A DNA stretch of 64,000 nucleotides from Mycolicibacterium flavescens (GTDB lineage Bacteria > Actinomycetota > Actinomycetes > Mycobacteriales > Mycobacteriaceae): NCBI GenBank assembly GCA_900637135.1, contig LR134353.1, positions 1,612,001-1,676,000 on the forward strand, given 5' to 3'. Each line of letters begins with the position of its first letter. The stretch's first letter is position 1. The notes below the pieces were generated by a model, which searched no databases, had not been told where the DNA came from, and worked only from the letters and a program-made list of their open reading frames with translations. Shown in pieces: positions 49,495-61,100 of the stretch. The translations under genes and the position numbers were made by a program.

Positions 49495-50692
49495 TCTGCC
49501 GCCATCGTTCGACCCATTCGTCGTAGTCGGTGCAGTCGTCACCGCCGCCGTCGACGCATTTCTTCTGCGGTGTGGTCCAGTAGTGGATCTTGGCGGCGAA
49601 GCTCGCGTCGGTGGCGTGGTAGATGTCGCAGAAGTCGCGCTCGGTGGTGAACTCGCAGGCCTTGGCGTTGGCGGGCGCCTCGCCGAAGAACTCGGCGGCC
49701 TCGGCGTTGACCTCCGGTGAGGAGATCCAGTTCAGCCACTTGTACATGCAGTTCGGGTGGGCGGCCTTCGTCGAGATCATCCACGTGTCCGACCAACCGG
49801 TGGACCCCTCTTTGGGCAGCACCGTGTTGACCGGAACCCTGTTGCGCGCCCCGATCGTGTTGGCGATCACCTGCCAGGTGGTGCCGATGACGGAGGCGCC
49901 GGACTCGAACGCCTCCACCTCCTTGAGATAGTCCGACCAGTACACGCCGATGTTCTGGCGCTGCTCTTCGAGCAGTTGCACCGCGGCATCGAGTTGCCGG
50001 TCATCGAGCGAGTACGGGTCCTCGATGCCCAGTTCGGGCCTCTTCTTGGACAGGTACAGCGCTGCGTCGGCGATGTAGATGGGTGAGTCGTACGCGGTGA
50101 CCTTGCCGCGGTACCTGTCGGCGTCGTCGAAGACCGCCGCCCAGGAGTTCGGCGCGTCCCGCACGACCGCGATGTTGTACATCAGCAGGTTGGCGCCCCA
50201 CCCGTGCGGGATGCCGTACATCTGACCGTCGACCGAATTCCAGGGTTGGTTCTTGAGGAACGGCGAGATCGATTCGTAGTGGGGGACCAGTGCGGTGTTC
50301 ACGGGAGCCACGTCGCCCGCGTAGATGAGCCGAAGCGTCGCGTCCCCGGAGGCCGACACCCCGTCGTATCGCCCGCTGCGCATCAATCCGACCATCTCGT
50401 CGGATGTGTTGCCCAGCGTCACCTCGGTCTGGCATCCAGTCTGCTGTTCGAACGGCGTCACCCAGTCGGCTTGCGCGTCGTTGGAGCCGTCTTCGACATA
50501 TCCGGCCCAGGCGATCAGGTTGAGTCGGCCCTCGCCCTCGCCGACCGAGCTGAGCGGTTCGATGTTCGGTGGCTGCTGCCCTGCGGGGGACTGTTGCCCG
50601 GGTGAGCATCCGGACGTCAGCGCGAACACCAGAACAGCACAGGAGATGACGATCGAGCCGGTTCGCGCGGCGGTGGGCGGCCTGCGCGCCAT
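49484..50692 (-). CDS. PotD-like extracellular solute-binding lipoprotein
   Basis: A 402-residue lipoprotein with a signal peptide and lipobox L-T-S-G-C near residue 29, and a periplasmic-binding fold of the spermidine/putrescine (PotD/PotF) type (LNLIAWAGYVEDG near 58, GIPHGWGANLLMYN near 163, SDTWMISTKAAHPNCMYKWL near 305). ATG 50692 follows GAGGAG by 8 nt. No ABC permease or ATPase lies beside it, so it is an orphan binding protein or works with a distant transporter. Its 3' end overlaps the convergent MerR gene by 11 bp. Confidence 0.88.
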   Translation of the reverse strand: MARRPPTAARTGSIVISCAVLVFALTSGCSPGQQSPAGQQPPNIEPLSSVGEGEGRLNLIAWAGYVEDGSNDAQADWVTPFEQQTGCQTEVTLGNTSDEMVGLMRSGRYDGVSASGDATLRLIYAGDVAPVNTALVPHYESISPFLKNQPWNSVDGQMYGIPHGWGANLLMYNIAVVRDAPNSWAAVFDDADRYRGKVTAYDSPIYIADAALYLSKKRPELGIEDPYSLDDRQLDAAVQLLEEQRQNIGVYWSDYLKEVEAFESGASVIGTTWQVIANTIGARNRVPVNTVLPKEGSTGWSDTWMISTKAAHPNCMYKWLNWISSPEVNAEAAEFFGEAPANAKACEFTTERDFCDIYHATDASFAAKIHYWTTPQKKCVDGGGDDCTDYDEWVERWRQITE

Positions 50693-50856
50693 GGGTGTCA
50701 CTCCTCGGTTGGTCAGCGGATCGTCGAACCGTGCTACCCGATGATTTCGCGTTTCGGCTTAGCTCGGCAACGCCGCGCCGAGAGAGCGAAGATTGGTGCA
50801 GATGTTGCCAATGGCATCCGCGTGATTGCTGTGACGGCTGTCGTATTCTGTGGCAC

Positions 50857-51582
50857 GTGTCAGCATCGTGGCCGATATCGCGGCGGACCGTCCTCAGGGG
50901 CGCGGTGGCTGCGCCTGCGGCGCTCGTTTTCGGTGCCGGTGTGCACGCCGCACCCGCGTCAGCGGCGCCGCACGGGATTCTCCTCGACTACGCCGCGGGT
51001 GTGCTCAAGGCCAGCGACATCCGAGCAGCGGGCGCCCTGGGGGCGATTCGCTACGTCTCCGACCGACGACCCGGCGGCGCATGGATGTTGGGGAAGCCGA
51101 TCCAACTGGCCGAGGCGCGCGACCTGTACCAGGCCGGGTTGAAAATCGCGTCCTGCTATCAGTACGGCAAGAAGGACACCGCCGACTGGCTCGGCGGCCA
51201 GAACGCCGGGGTGGCCCACGCGAAACGCGGCTGGGAGCTGCACGTCGCCGCCGGCGGCCCTCAGGGCGCGCCGATCTATGCATCGATCGACGACAATCCG
51301 ACCTACGCGCAGTACAAACAGCAGGTGGCCCCGTACCTGCGTGGCTGGGAAGCGGTGCTGGGCAAGCAGCGCGTCGGTGTCTATGCCAACTCGAAGACCA
51401 TCGAGTGGGCGCTCCAGGACGGCATCGGAACGTACTACTGGCAGCACAACTGGGGATCGCCGGGGAAGGTCGCGCACGCGGCCGCCCATCTGCACCAGGT
51501 CGAGATCGACAGCCGATCAATCGCGGGCGTCGGCGTGGACATCAACCACATCCTCAAGCCCCAATTTGGGCAGTGGGACTAA
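50857..51582 (+). CDS. Rv2525c-like Tat-exported glycoside-hydrolase-like protein
   Basis: A 241-residue DUF1906 protein. The N-terminus carries a twin-arginine signal (SRRTVLRGAVAAPAALVFGA, cleavage near ASA|APHG). The mature domain (LLDYAAGVLKASDIRAAGAL, RYVSDRRPGGAWMLGKPIQL, SIDDNPTYAQY, YYWQHNWGSPG, GVGVDINHILKPQFGQW) is nearly the same as M. tuberculosis Rv2525c, described as having a glycoside hydrolase-like TIM barrel. It acts outside the membrane, probably on cell-wall glycans. GTG 50857 is preferred since it places the RR motif near the N-terminus. It lies upstream of fas as in M. tuberculosis. Confidence 0.92.
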   Translation: MSASWPISRRTVLRGAVAAPAALVFGAGVHAAPASAAPHGILLDYAAGVLKASDIRAAGALGAIRYVSDRRPGGAWMLGKPIQLAEARDLYQAGLKIASCYQYGKKDTADWLGGQNAGVAHAKRGWELHVAAGGPQGAPIYASIDDNPTYAQYKQQVAPYLRGWEAVLGKQRVGVYANSKTIEWALQDGIGTYYWQHNWGSPGKVAHAAAHLHQVEIDSRSIAGVGVDINHILKPQFGQWD

Positions 51583-51584
51583 AC

Positions 51585-51600
51585 CTTACCGATCGGTAAG
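51585..51600. promoter_or_regulatory. Palindrome CTTACCGATCGGTAAG
   Basis: A perfect 16-bp palindrome just after the stop of the Rv2525c-like gene and about 510 bp before fas. The shape is that of a TetR-family operator. It may control an upstream element of the fas promoter, or be unrelated. Confidence 0.4.
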
Positions 51601-51712
51601 TACGTTCAGCAAACTTTTCTCGGTGGCCGACGGCTCCGAGAAGACAGATCGGACCCGTCTGTCTCGTCTGAGCTCGGCGACGCCGCTGGTGAGACACGTC
51701 GAAAATTTCTTT

Positions 51713-51730
51713 ATAACGATTTGATAACGA
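51713..51730 (+). repeat. Direct repeat ATAACGA-N4-ATAACGA
   Basis: Two identical 7-mers one helical turn apart in the only A/T-rich part of the fas upstream region. They are candidates for regulator contacts or for the core promoter. Confidence 0.4.
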
Positions 51731-52107
51731 AACCGCCGTGATCAGGGCACTTCTGCCTACTCGACCGTAACCACCTTCATGCAGGACGTTTGTCCCGAAT
51801 GCCTTCGGCCGGTGTCGAAGTGCACGTTATCCAACCGCTGGTTACCCGAGCGTAGAACCCGTCAGTAACCATTTCGGGTGCGAAATCAAGCGCGCTTCTT
51901 ATGACACTCTTAGTACGGCTGGAGTGCACGGAAGGCGGTTCGGCGAGGTCACGACACAACCTCGGAAGGCCTCGGAACCGCCCGACCGGACCAGCGGATT
52001 CGACGCCGAATCGCGTGGCGCCGCGGCAGGAAGCCGGGAGCCATCGGAGCTTCTGAGACGACAGCCGACGACGAGCATGACGCGGGACAAGAGGGAGATA
52101 ACGAGAC

Positions 52108-55100
52108 GTGACGATCAACGAGCAGCACCGGGTGACCACCGACCGCACTGCGGGAGCGGCCCATTCCGGTAATCAGGCCCTCGTCGATCGGCTGAACTCC
52201 GGCGAGCCCTATGCCGTGGCCTTCGGCGGTCAAGGCGGCTCGTGGCTGGAGAACCTCGAGGAGTTGGTCAGCTCGGCCGGCATCGAGTCCGAACTCAGCG
52301 AGGTGGTCGGTGAGGCGGCGCTGTTGCTCGAGCCCGTCGCACGCGAACTGGTCGTGGTGCGCCCAATCGGTTTCGAGCCGCTGCAGTGGGTGCGCGCGCT
52401 GGCCGCCGACGAGCCCCTGCCCGCGACGAAGCAACTCATCACCGCGGCCATCTCCGGACCGGGCATCCTGCTCGCGCAGATGGCCGCGATCCGCGCCGCC
52501 GTCCGCCAGGGCCTGGATCTGTACGACGCCCCGCCGGTCGCGATGGCCGGGCACTCGCAGGGGATCATGGCCTGCGAGTCCCTGCGGTCGCGCGGCGCCA
52601 AAGACGCCGAACTCCTGGCGCTGCTGCAGCTGGTCGGCGCGGCCGGGTCGCTGGTGTCCCGTCGGCGCGGCATGGTGGGCCGCGGCGACAAGTCGCCGAT
52701 GGTGTCGGTGACCAACGTCGATCCCGACCGCATCGCCGAACTGCTCGAAGAGTTCTCCCAGGATGTGCGCACGGTGCTGCCGCCGGTGCTCTCGATCCGC
52801 AACGGCAGGCGTTCGGTCGTCATCACCGGCACCCCCGAGCAGCTTGGGCGCTTCGAGCTCTACTGCTCCAAGATCACCGAGAAGGAAGAAGCCGAGCGCA
52901 AGAACAAGGTTCGCGGTGGCGCCATCTTCAGCCCGGTCTTCCACGGCGTACAGGTCGAGGTCGGCTTCCACACGCCGCGGCTGGCAGACGGTGTCGAGGT
53001 GGTCGACGGGTGGGCCGCCAAGTGCGGCATCGACCCCGATCTCGCCCACGAGATGACCGAGGCGATCTTCGTTCGCCCGATCGACTGGGTCGCCGAGGTC
53101 GAGCGGCTGCACGAGGCGGGCGCGAAGTGGATCGTCGACCTCGGCCCCAGCGACACCGTGACCCGGCTGACCGCCCCGATCATCCGCGGGCTGGGCGTGG
53201 GCATCGTTCCCGCCGCCACCCGGGTGGGGCAGCGCAACCTGTTCACGGTCGGCGCTGAACCCGAGGTTCCGCCGGCGTGGTCGAGCTATGCGCCGTCCAC
53301 CGTGCAGCTGCCCGACGGTTCGGTGAAGCTCTCGACGAAGTTCACCCGCCTCACCGGTCGCTCGCCGATCCTGCTCGCGGGCATGACCCCTACGACCGTC
53401 GACGCCAAGATCGTCGCGGCCGCGGCCAATGCCGGGCACTGGGCCGAGCTCGCCGGCGGCGGGCAGGTCACCGAGGAGATCTTCACCGACCGCATCGCCG
53501 AGCTGACCACGCTGCTCGAGCCCGGCCGCGCCGTGCAGTTCAACTCGCTGTTCCTCGATCCCTACCTGTGGAAACTGCAGCTGGGGGGCAAGCGCCTGGT
53601 GCAGCGGGCCCGTCAGTCGGGCGCGCCCATCGACGGTGTCGTCGTCTCCGCGGGCATCCCCGAGCTCGAGGAAGCCGTCGAGCTGATCGACGAACTGAAC
53701 ACCGTCGGCATCAAGCACGTGGTGTTCAAGCCCGGCACGGTCGACCAGATCAAATCGGTCATCAAGATCGCCGCCGAGGTGCCGAACAAGGACGTCATCG
53801 TCCACATCGAGGGTGGCCGCGCCGGGGGGCACCACTCGTGGGAGGACCTCGACGACCTGCTCCTGAGCACCTACGGCGAACTGCGCAAGCTGTCGAACAT
53901 CACCGTCTGCGTCGGTGGCGGCATCGGCACCCCCGAGCGCGCGGCCGAGTACCTGTCCGGACGCTGGGCCACCGAGTACGGCTTCCCGGCCATGCCGGTC
54001 GACGGCATCCTCGTCGGGACCGCGGCGATGGCGACGCTGGAGGCCACCACGTCTCCGGCCGTCAAGCAGATGCTGGTCGAGACCACCGGAACCGATCACT
54101 GGATCAGCGCCGGAAAAGCCCAGGGCGGCATGGCATCCAGCCGCAGCCAGCTCGGTGCGGACATCCACGAGATCGACAACGCCGCATCGCGGTGCGGTCG
54201 GCTGCTCGACGAGGTCGCCGGTGACGCCGAGGCCGTGGCCGAGCGGCGCGACGAGATCATCGCGGCGATGGCCACCACCTGCAAGCCGTACTTCGGCGAC
54301 ATCGGGGAGATGACCTACCTGCAGTGGCTGCAGCGCTACGTCGAGTTGGCGATCGGCAACGACGACAGCACCGCCGACACCAAACTGGCCGACAGCCCGT
54401 GGCTGGCCGACACCTGGCGCGAGCGGTTCGCCGACATGTTGCACCGTGCCGAAGCCCGACTGCACCCGCAGGACTCCGGCCCCATCCTCACACTGTTCAA
54501 TGACGCTGCGCTGCTGGACGATCCGGCCCGCGCCATGGCGACCCTGGCGGGGCGCTACCCGGAGGCCGAGACGCTGCGCCTGCACCCCGCCGACGTGCCG
54601 TGGTTCGTCACGCTGTGCAAGAAGCCGGGTAAGCCGGTCAACTTCGTCCCGGTGATCGACAAGGACGTGCGTCGGTGGTGGCGCAGCGACTCCCTGTGGC
54701 AGGCCCACGACGCCCGCTACACCGCCGACCAGGTGTGCATCATCCCCGGTACCCAGGCCGTCGCGGGGATCACCCGCGTCGACGAGCCGGTCGGTGAGCT
54801 GCTCGACCGCTTCGAGCAGGCCGCCATCGACGAGGCGGTGGCCGTCAACGGCCAACCCGTGAAGGTGGTGTCGCGCCGGCAGGCGCGCGCCGACGTCACG
54901 GGTCCGCTTGCGGTGGTGCTGGATTCGCCCGATGTGTTGTGGGCCGGCCGCGTCGCGATCAACCCCGTGCATCGGATCGGTGCACCCGACGAGTGGCAAG
55001 CCAACGAGAACCGCAACGCGACGCATCCGTCCACCGGTGCCCGCCTCGAGCTCAGCGGTGAGCGTGTGACGCTGAGCGTCCCGCTGTCCGACATCTGGAT

Positions 55101-58100
55101 CGACATCCCGTTCACGCTGCCCTCGTGCACCGTCAACGGCGGCATGCCTGTCGTCACCGTCGAAGACGCCTCGGCCGCAATGCGTTCCGTGCTCGCCATC
55201 GCCGCCGGTGTGGACGGGCCCGACGCCCTGCCGCCGGTGCACGACAACACCGCGACGGTGACCGCGGATTGGGACCCCGAACGGGTCGCCGACCACACCG
55301 GGGTGACCGCCGCGTTCGGTGCGCCGCTGGCGCCGGGCCTGACGCTGGTGCCCGACGCGCTCGTCGGCTATTGCTGGCCCGCGGTGTTCGCGGCGATCGG
55401 CTCGGCGATCACCGACGACGGTTTCCCCGTCGTCGAAGGGCTGCTGAGCCTGGTCCACCTCGACCACGCTGCGCACCTGCTGACGCAGATGCCGAGGGAG
55501 CGGGCCGAATTGACCGTCACCGCAACGGTTTCAGCGGCCAGCGACACCGAATACGGCCGCGTCGTACCCGTGTCGGTGCAGATCCGCGACGCCGAGGGCA
55601 CGCTGCTGGCCGAGCTCGAGGAACGCTTCGCGATCCGCGGACGCACCGGTGCTGCGGAACTGGGCGACCCGGCGCGCGCGGGCGGTGCGATCACCGACAA
55701 CGCGACCGACACCCAGCGTCGTCGCCGCCGGGACGTCACAGTCACCGCACCCACCGACATGAGCGCGTTCGCCGTCGTGTCAGGAGACCACAACCCGATT
55801 CACACCGACCGCGCCGCCGCGCTGCTCGCGGGGCTGAAATCGCCTATCGTGCACGGCATGTGGCTGTCGGCCGCGGCACAGCACGTCGTGGCCGCCACCG
55901 ACGGCAGGCCCGCGCCGCCGGCTCGGGTGGTCGGCTGGACGTCGCGGTTCCTCGGCATGGTGCTGCCGGGCGACGACATCGAGTTCCGCGTCGACCGCGT
56001 CGGGATCGACCGCGGCGCCGAGATTCTCGAGATCAGCGCCAAGGTCGGCGGTGAGCTCGTGATGTCGGCGACGGCGCAGTTGGCCGCGCCGAAGACCGTG
56101 TACGCGTTCCCCGGTCAGGGCATCCAGCACAAGGGCATGGGCATGGAGGTGCGGGCCCGGTCCAAGGCGGCCCGCAAGGTGTGGGACACCGCCGACAAGT
56201 TCACCCGCGAGACGCTGGGCTTCTCGGTGCTGCACGTGGTGCGGGACAACCCGACCAGCCTGATCGCCAGCGGTGTGCACTACCACCATCCCGACGGTGT
56301 GCTGTTTTTGACGCAGTTCACCCAGGTCGCCATGGCGACCGTGGCCGCCGCCCAGGTCGCCGAGATGCGCGAGCAGGGCGCGTTCGTCGAGGGTGCGATC
56401 GCCTGCGGTCACTCCGTCGGCGAGTACACCGCGCTCGCGTGCGTCAGCGGCGTCTACGAGCTCGAGGCGTTGCTCGAGGTGGTGTTCCACCGCGGCAGCA
56501 AGATGCACGACATCGTGCCGCGTGACCACCTCGGCCGGTCGAACTACCGGCTCGCCGCAATCCGGCCGTCGCAGATCGACCTCGACGATGCCGACGTCAA
56601 GGCTTTCGTCGCCGAGATCTCCGAGCGCACTGGTGAGTTTCTAGAAATCGTGAACTTCAACCTGCGCGGCTCGCAGTACGCGATCGCCGGCACGGTGCGC
56701 GGCCTCGAGGCCCTGGAGGAGGAGGTCGAGCGGCGCCGCGAGATCAGCGGCGGCAAGCGGTCGTTCATCCTGGTGCCCGGCATTGACGTGCCGTTCCACT
56801 CCTCGGTGCTGCGGGTCGGCGTGGCCGACTTCCGCCGCTCCCTGGAGCGGGTGATGCCGCGCGATCAGGATCCGGATCTGATTGTCGGCAAGTACATCCC
56901 GAACCTGGTGCCGCGGCCGTTCACGCTCGATCGCGACTTCATCGAGGAGATCCGGGATCTGGTGCCTGCCGAGCCGCTCGACGAGATCCTCGCCGACTAC
57001 GACACCTGGCGTAACGAGAAGCCGCGCGAGCTGTGCCGCAAGATCGTCATCGAGTTGCTGGCGTGGCAGTTCGCCAGCCCGGTGCGGTGGATCGAGACGC
57101 AGGACCTGTTGTTCATCGAGGAAGCCGCGGGCGGTCTGGGGATCGAGCGCTTCGTCGAGATCGGTGTGAAGTCCGCGCCGACGGTCGCCGGGCTGGCCGC
57201 CAACACGCTCAAGCTTCCCGAGTATTCACACAGCACAACCGAAGTGCTGAACTCGGAGCGCGACGCTGCGGTGCTGTTCGCCACCGACACCGACCCCGAG
57301 CCCGAACTCGAGGACACACCGGCCCCGGCTCCCGCGGCCGAAGCCGCCGCGCCCGTCGAGACGGCCGCACCGGCCGCCCCCGCGCCGGCTGCGCCCGCGG
57401 GCGCTCCTTCGCCGTCTGTCGCGCCCGCGGGCGCTCCGCGTCCGGACGACCTGACGTTCGACGCCTCCGACGCCACCATGGCGTTGATCGCGCTGTCGGC
57501 CAAGATGCGCATCGACCAGATCGAACCGCTGGACTCCATCGAGTCGATCACCGACGGTGCGTCCTCGCGGCGTAACCAGCTGCTGGTCGACCTCGGCTCC
57601 GAGCTCAACCTCGGCGCCATCGACGGTGCGGGCGAAGCCGACCTGGCCGCGTTGAAGGGGCAGGTCACCAAGCTGGCCAGGACCTACAAGCCGTTCGGCC
57701 CCGTGCTCTCCGACGCGGTCAACGACCAGCTGCGTACCGTCTTCGGGCCGTCCGGTAAGCGTCCGGCCTACATCGGCGAGCGGGTCACCAAGACCTGGGA
57801 GCTGGGCCCGGGCTGGATCAAGCACGTCACCGTCGAGGTGGCGCTGGGCACCCGGGAGGGGACCAGCGTGCGCGGTGGTGAGCTGGGTGGCCTGCACGAC
57901 GGGGCCCTGGCCGACGCCGCCACCGTCGACAAGGTCATCGACAGCGCGGTCGCCTCGGTGGCGGTCCGCCGGGGTGTGGCGGTGTCTCTGCCGTCGGCCG
58001 CGGGAAGCAGTGGAGGCGTGGTGGATTCCGCCGCGCTGACCGAGTTCGCCGAACGGGTCACCGGTCCGGATGGCGTGCTCGCCTCGGCGGCGCGGATGAT

Positions 58101-61100
58101 CCTGGGCCAGCTCGGCCTGGACACCCCGGTCCCGGTGCCGGAGGCCACCGACGCCGAACTGATCGATCTGGTCACCGCCGAACTGGGTTCGGACTGGCCG
58201 CGACTGGTGGCGCCCGTGTTCGACGGTCGCAAGGCGGTGCTCTTCGACGACCGCTGGGCCAGCGCCCGCGAGGATCTGGCTCGGTTGTGGTTGTACGACG
58301 AGGACGAGATCGACAAGGACTGGCAGCGACTCTCGGAACGCTTCGAGGGCGCAGGCCACGTGGTCGGGACGCAGGCCACCTGGTGGCAGGGTAAGGCGCT
58401 GGCGGCGGGTCGTAACATCCACGCCTCGCTGTACGGCCGCGCGGCCGCGGGTGCCGAGAATCCGGGCACCGGCCGCTACCACCACGAGGTCGCCGTCGTC
58501 ACCGGCGCGTCCAAGGGCTCGATCGCGGCGTCGGTGGTCGCGCAGTTGCTCGACGGCGGTGCCACCGTCATCGCGACGACGTCCAAGCTCGACGACAACA
58601 GGCTGGCGTTCTACCGGTCGCTCTACCGCGACCACGCCCGCTGGAACGCGAAGCTGTGGGTGGTGCCCGCCAACATGGCGTCCTACACCGACATCGACGC
58701 GCTGGTTCAGTGGGTCGGTACCGAGCAGACCGAAAGCCTTGGGCCGCAGTCGATCCACCTCAAGGATGCCCAGACCCCGACGTTGCTGTTCCCGTTCGCC
58801 GCTCCGCGGGTGGCGGGCGACCTGTCCGATGCCGGGTCGCGCGCCGAGATGGAGATGAAGGTGCTGTTGTGGGCCGTGCAGCGGTTGATTGCCGGTCTGT
58901 CCCACATCGGCGCCGAGCGCGATATCGCCGCACGCCTGCACGTCGTGCTGCCCGGTTCGCCGAACCGCGGCATGTTCGGCGGCGACGGCGCCTACGGCGA
59001 GGCGAAGTCCTCGCTCGATGCGCTGGTCTCGCGGTGGAAGTCCGAATCATCGTGGGCGCAGCGGGTTTCGCTTGCGCATGCGCTAATCGGCTGGACCAAG
59101 GGCACGGGCCTGATGGGCCACAACGACGCGATCGTCGGTGCGGTCGAAGAGGCCGGAGTGCGCACGTTCACCACCGACGAGATGGCGAGCATGCTGCTCG
59201 GGCTGTGTGACATCGAGGCCAAGGTCGCCGCGGCGCGTGAGCCGCTACAGGCGGACTTCACCGGCGGGCTGGCCGATGTCGACATCGACATGGCCGAGCT
59301 GGCCGCCAAGGCCCGCGAAGAGATGGTGTCCGAAAGCCACACCGAGGACACGGATCCCGAGGGCACCGTGCGTGCCCTGCCGTCACCGCCACGCGGTTAC
59401 AAGTCCGCGCCGGCACCCGAGTGGGCCGACCTCGACGTCGATCCCGCCGACATGGTGGTGATCGTCGGCGGCGCCGAACTCGGGCCGTACGGTTCCTCGC
59501 GCACCCGTTTCGAGATGGAGGTCGAGAACGAGCTGTCGGCCGCCGGCGTCCTGGAGCTGGCGTGGACGACCGGGCTGGTGAAGTGGGAGGACGATCCCAC
59601 GCCGGGCTGGTACGACACCGAAACCGGTGACCTGGTCGACGAGGGTGAGCTGGTGGAGCGCTACCACGACGCCGTGGTCGAGCGGGTCGGCATTCGCGAA
59701 TGGGTGGACGATGGAGCGATCGACCCCGATCACGCGTCGCCGCTTCTGGTTTCGGTCTTCCTCGACAAGGACTTCACATTCGTCGTGTCGTCGGAGGCCG
59801 AGGCCCGCGGATTCCTGAAGTTCGATCCTGAGCACACCGTGATCGCACCCGTACCCGACAGCGGCGACTGGCAGGTGACCCGTAAAGCGGGCACCGAGGT
59901 ACGGGTCCCTCGGAAGGTCAAGCTGTCCCGCACAGTGGGCGCGCAGATCCCGACCGGGTTCGACCCGATGGTGTACGGCGTCAGCCAGGAGATGATGAAC
60001 TCCATTGACCGGTTGGCGATCTGGAACCTCGTCACCACTGTCGACGCGTTCCTGTCGGCGGGCTTCAGCCCGAGCGAACTGATGCGCTGGGTGCACCCGA
60101 GCCTGGTGGCCAGCACACAGGGCACCGGCATGGGCGGGATGACGTCGATGCAGACGATGTACCACGGCAACCTGCTGGGCCGGAACAAACCGAACGACAT
60201 CCTGCAGGAGGTCCTGCCGAACGTCATCGCCGGACACGTCGTCCAGAGCTATGTCGGCAGCTACGGGGCGATGATCCACCCGGTCGGGGCCTGCGCGACG
60301 GCGGCCATCTCGGTCGAGGAGGGTGTCGACAAGATCAAGCTGGGCAAGGCCGAGTTCGTGGTCGCCGGCGGGTACGACGACACGACTCTCGAGGCGGTCA
60401 TCGGGTTCGGTGACATGGCCGCGACCGCGGACACCGCGATGATGCGGGCCAGGGGGATCAGCGACTCGAAGTTCTCCCGTGCCAACGATCGTCGTCGGCT
60501 CGGGTTCGTCGAGGGCCAAGGCGGCGGGACGATCCTGCTGGCCCGTGGTGATCTCGCGCTCAAGATGGGGCTGCCCGTGCTCGCGGTGGTGGGCTACGTG
60601 TCGTCGTTCGGCGACGGTGTGCACACCTCGATTCCGGCGCCCGGTCTGGGTGCGTTGGCCGCAGGCCGCGGCGGTCGCAAGTCGCAGCTGGCGAACTCGC
60701 TGGCCGAGCTCGGCGTCGGACCCGACGACATCGCGGTGGTGTCTAAGCACGACACGTCGACGTTGGCCAACGATCCCAACGAGACCGAGCTGCACGAGAG
60801 GCTCGCCGACGCGCTGGGCCGCTCCGACGGCGCACCGCTGTTCGTGGTGTCGCAGAAGAGCCTGACCGGTCACTCGAAGGGCGGCGCCGCAGCGTTCCAG
60901 ATGATGGGGCTGTGCCAGATCCTGCGCGACGGCGTCATTCCGCCGAACCGCAGCCTGGACTGCGTCGACGACGAGCTCGCCGGGTCCGCGCACATGGTGT
61001 GGCTGCGGGAGACCCTGCACCTCGGCGGCTCGTTCCCGCTGAAGGCGGGGTTGATCACCAGCCTGGGCTTCGGCCACGTGTCCGGCCTGATCGCGCTGGT

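Larger units (their letters stand above)
51583..52107 (+). promoter_or_regulatory. fas upstream region
   Basis: A 525-bp non-coding stretch before fas. It holds the palindrome at 51585-51600, an A/T-rich segment at about 51701-51735 with the direct repeat ATAACGA (51713-51719 and 51724-51730, 11-bp period), the inverted repeat AACC-GCT-GGTT at 51833-51843, and GTAACC/GGTTAC elements at 51767, 51840 and 51865. In mycobacteria the TetR-family activator FasR binds inverted repeats in the fas-acpS promoter; which of these is its site was not decided. Confidence 0.6.

Noticed and set aside
51949..55476. A 1,175-codon open frame on the strand opposite fas, with similar long frames opposite other genes
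   Set aside because: These are by-products of the high GC3 of real genes. They have biased Arg/Gly/His-rich composition, no domain and no ribosome site, and the fas domains read clearly on the other strand.
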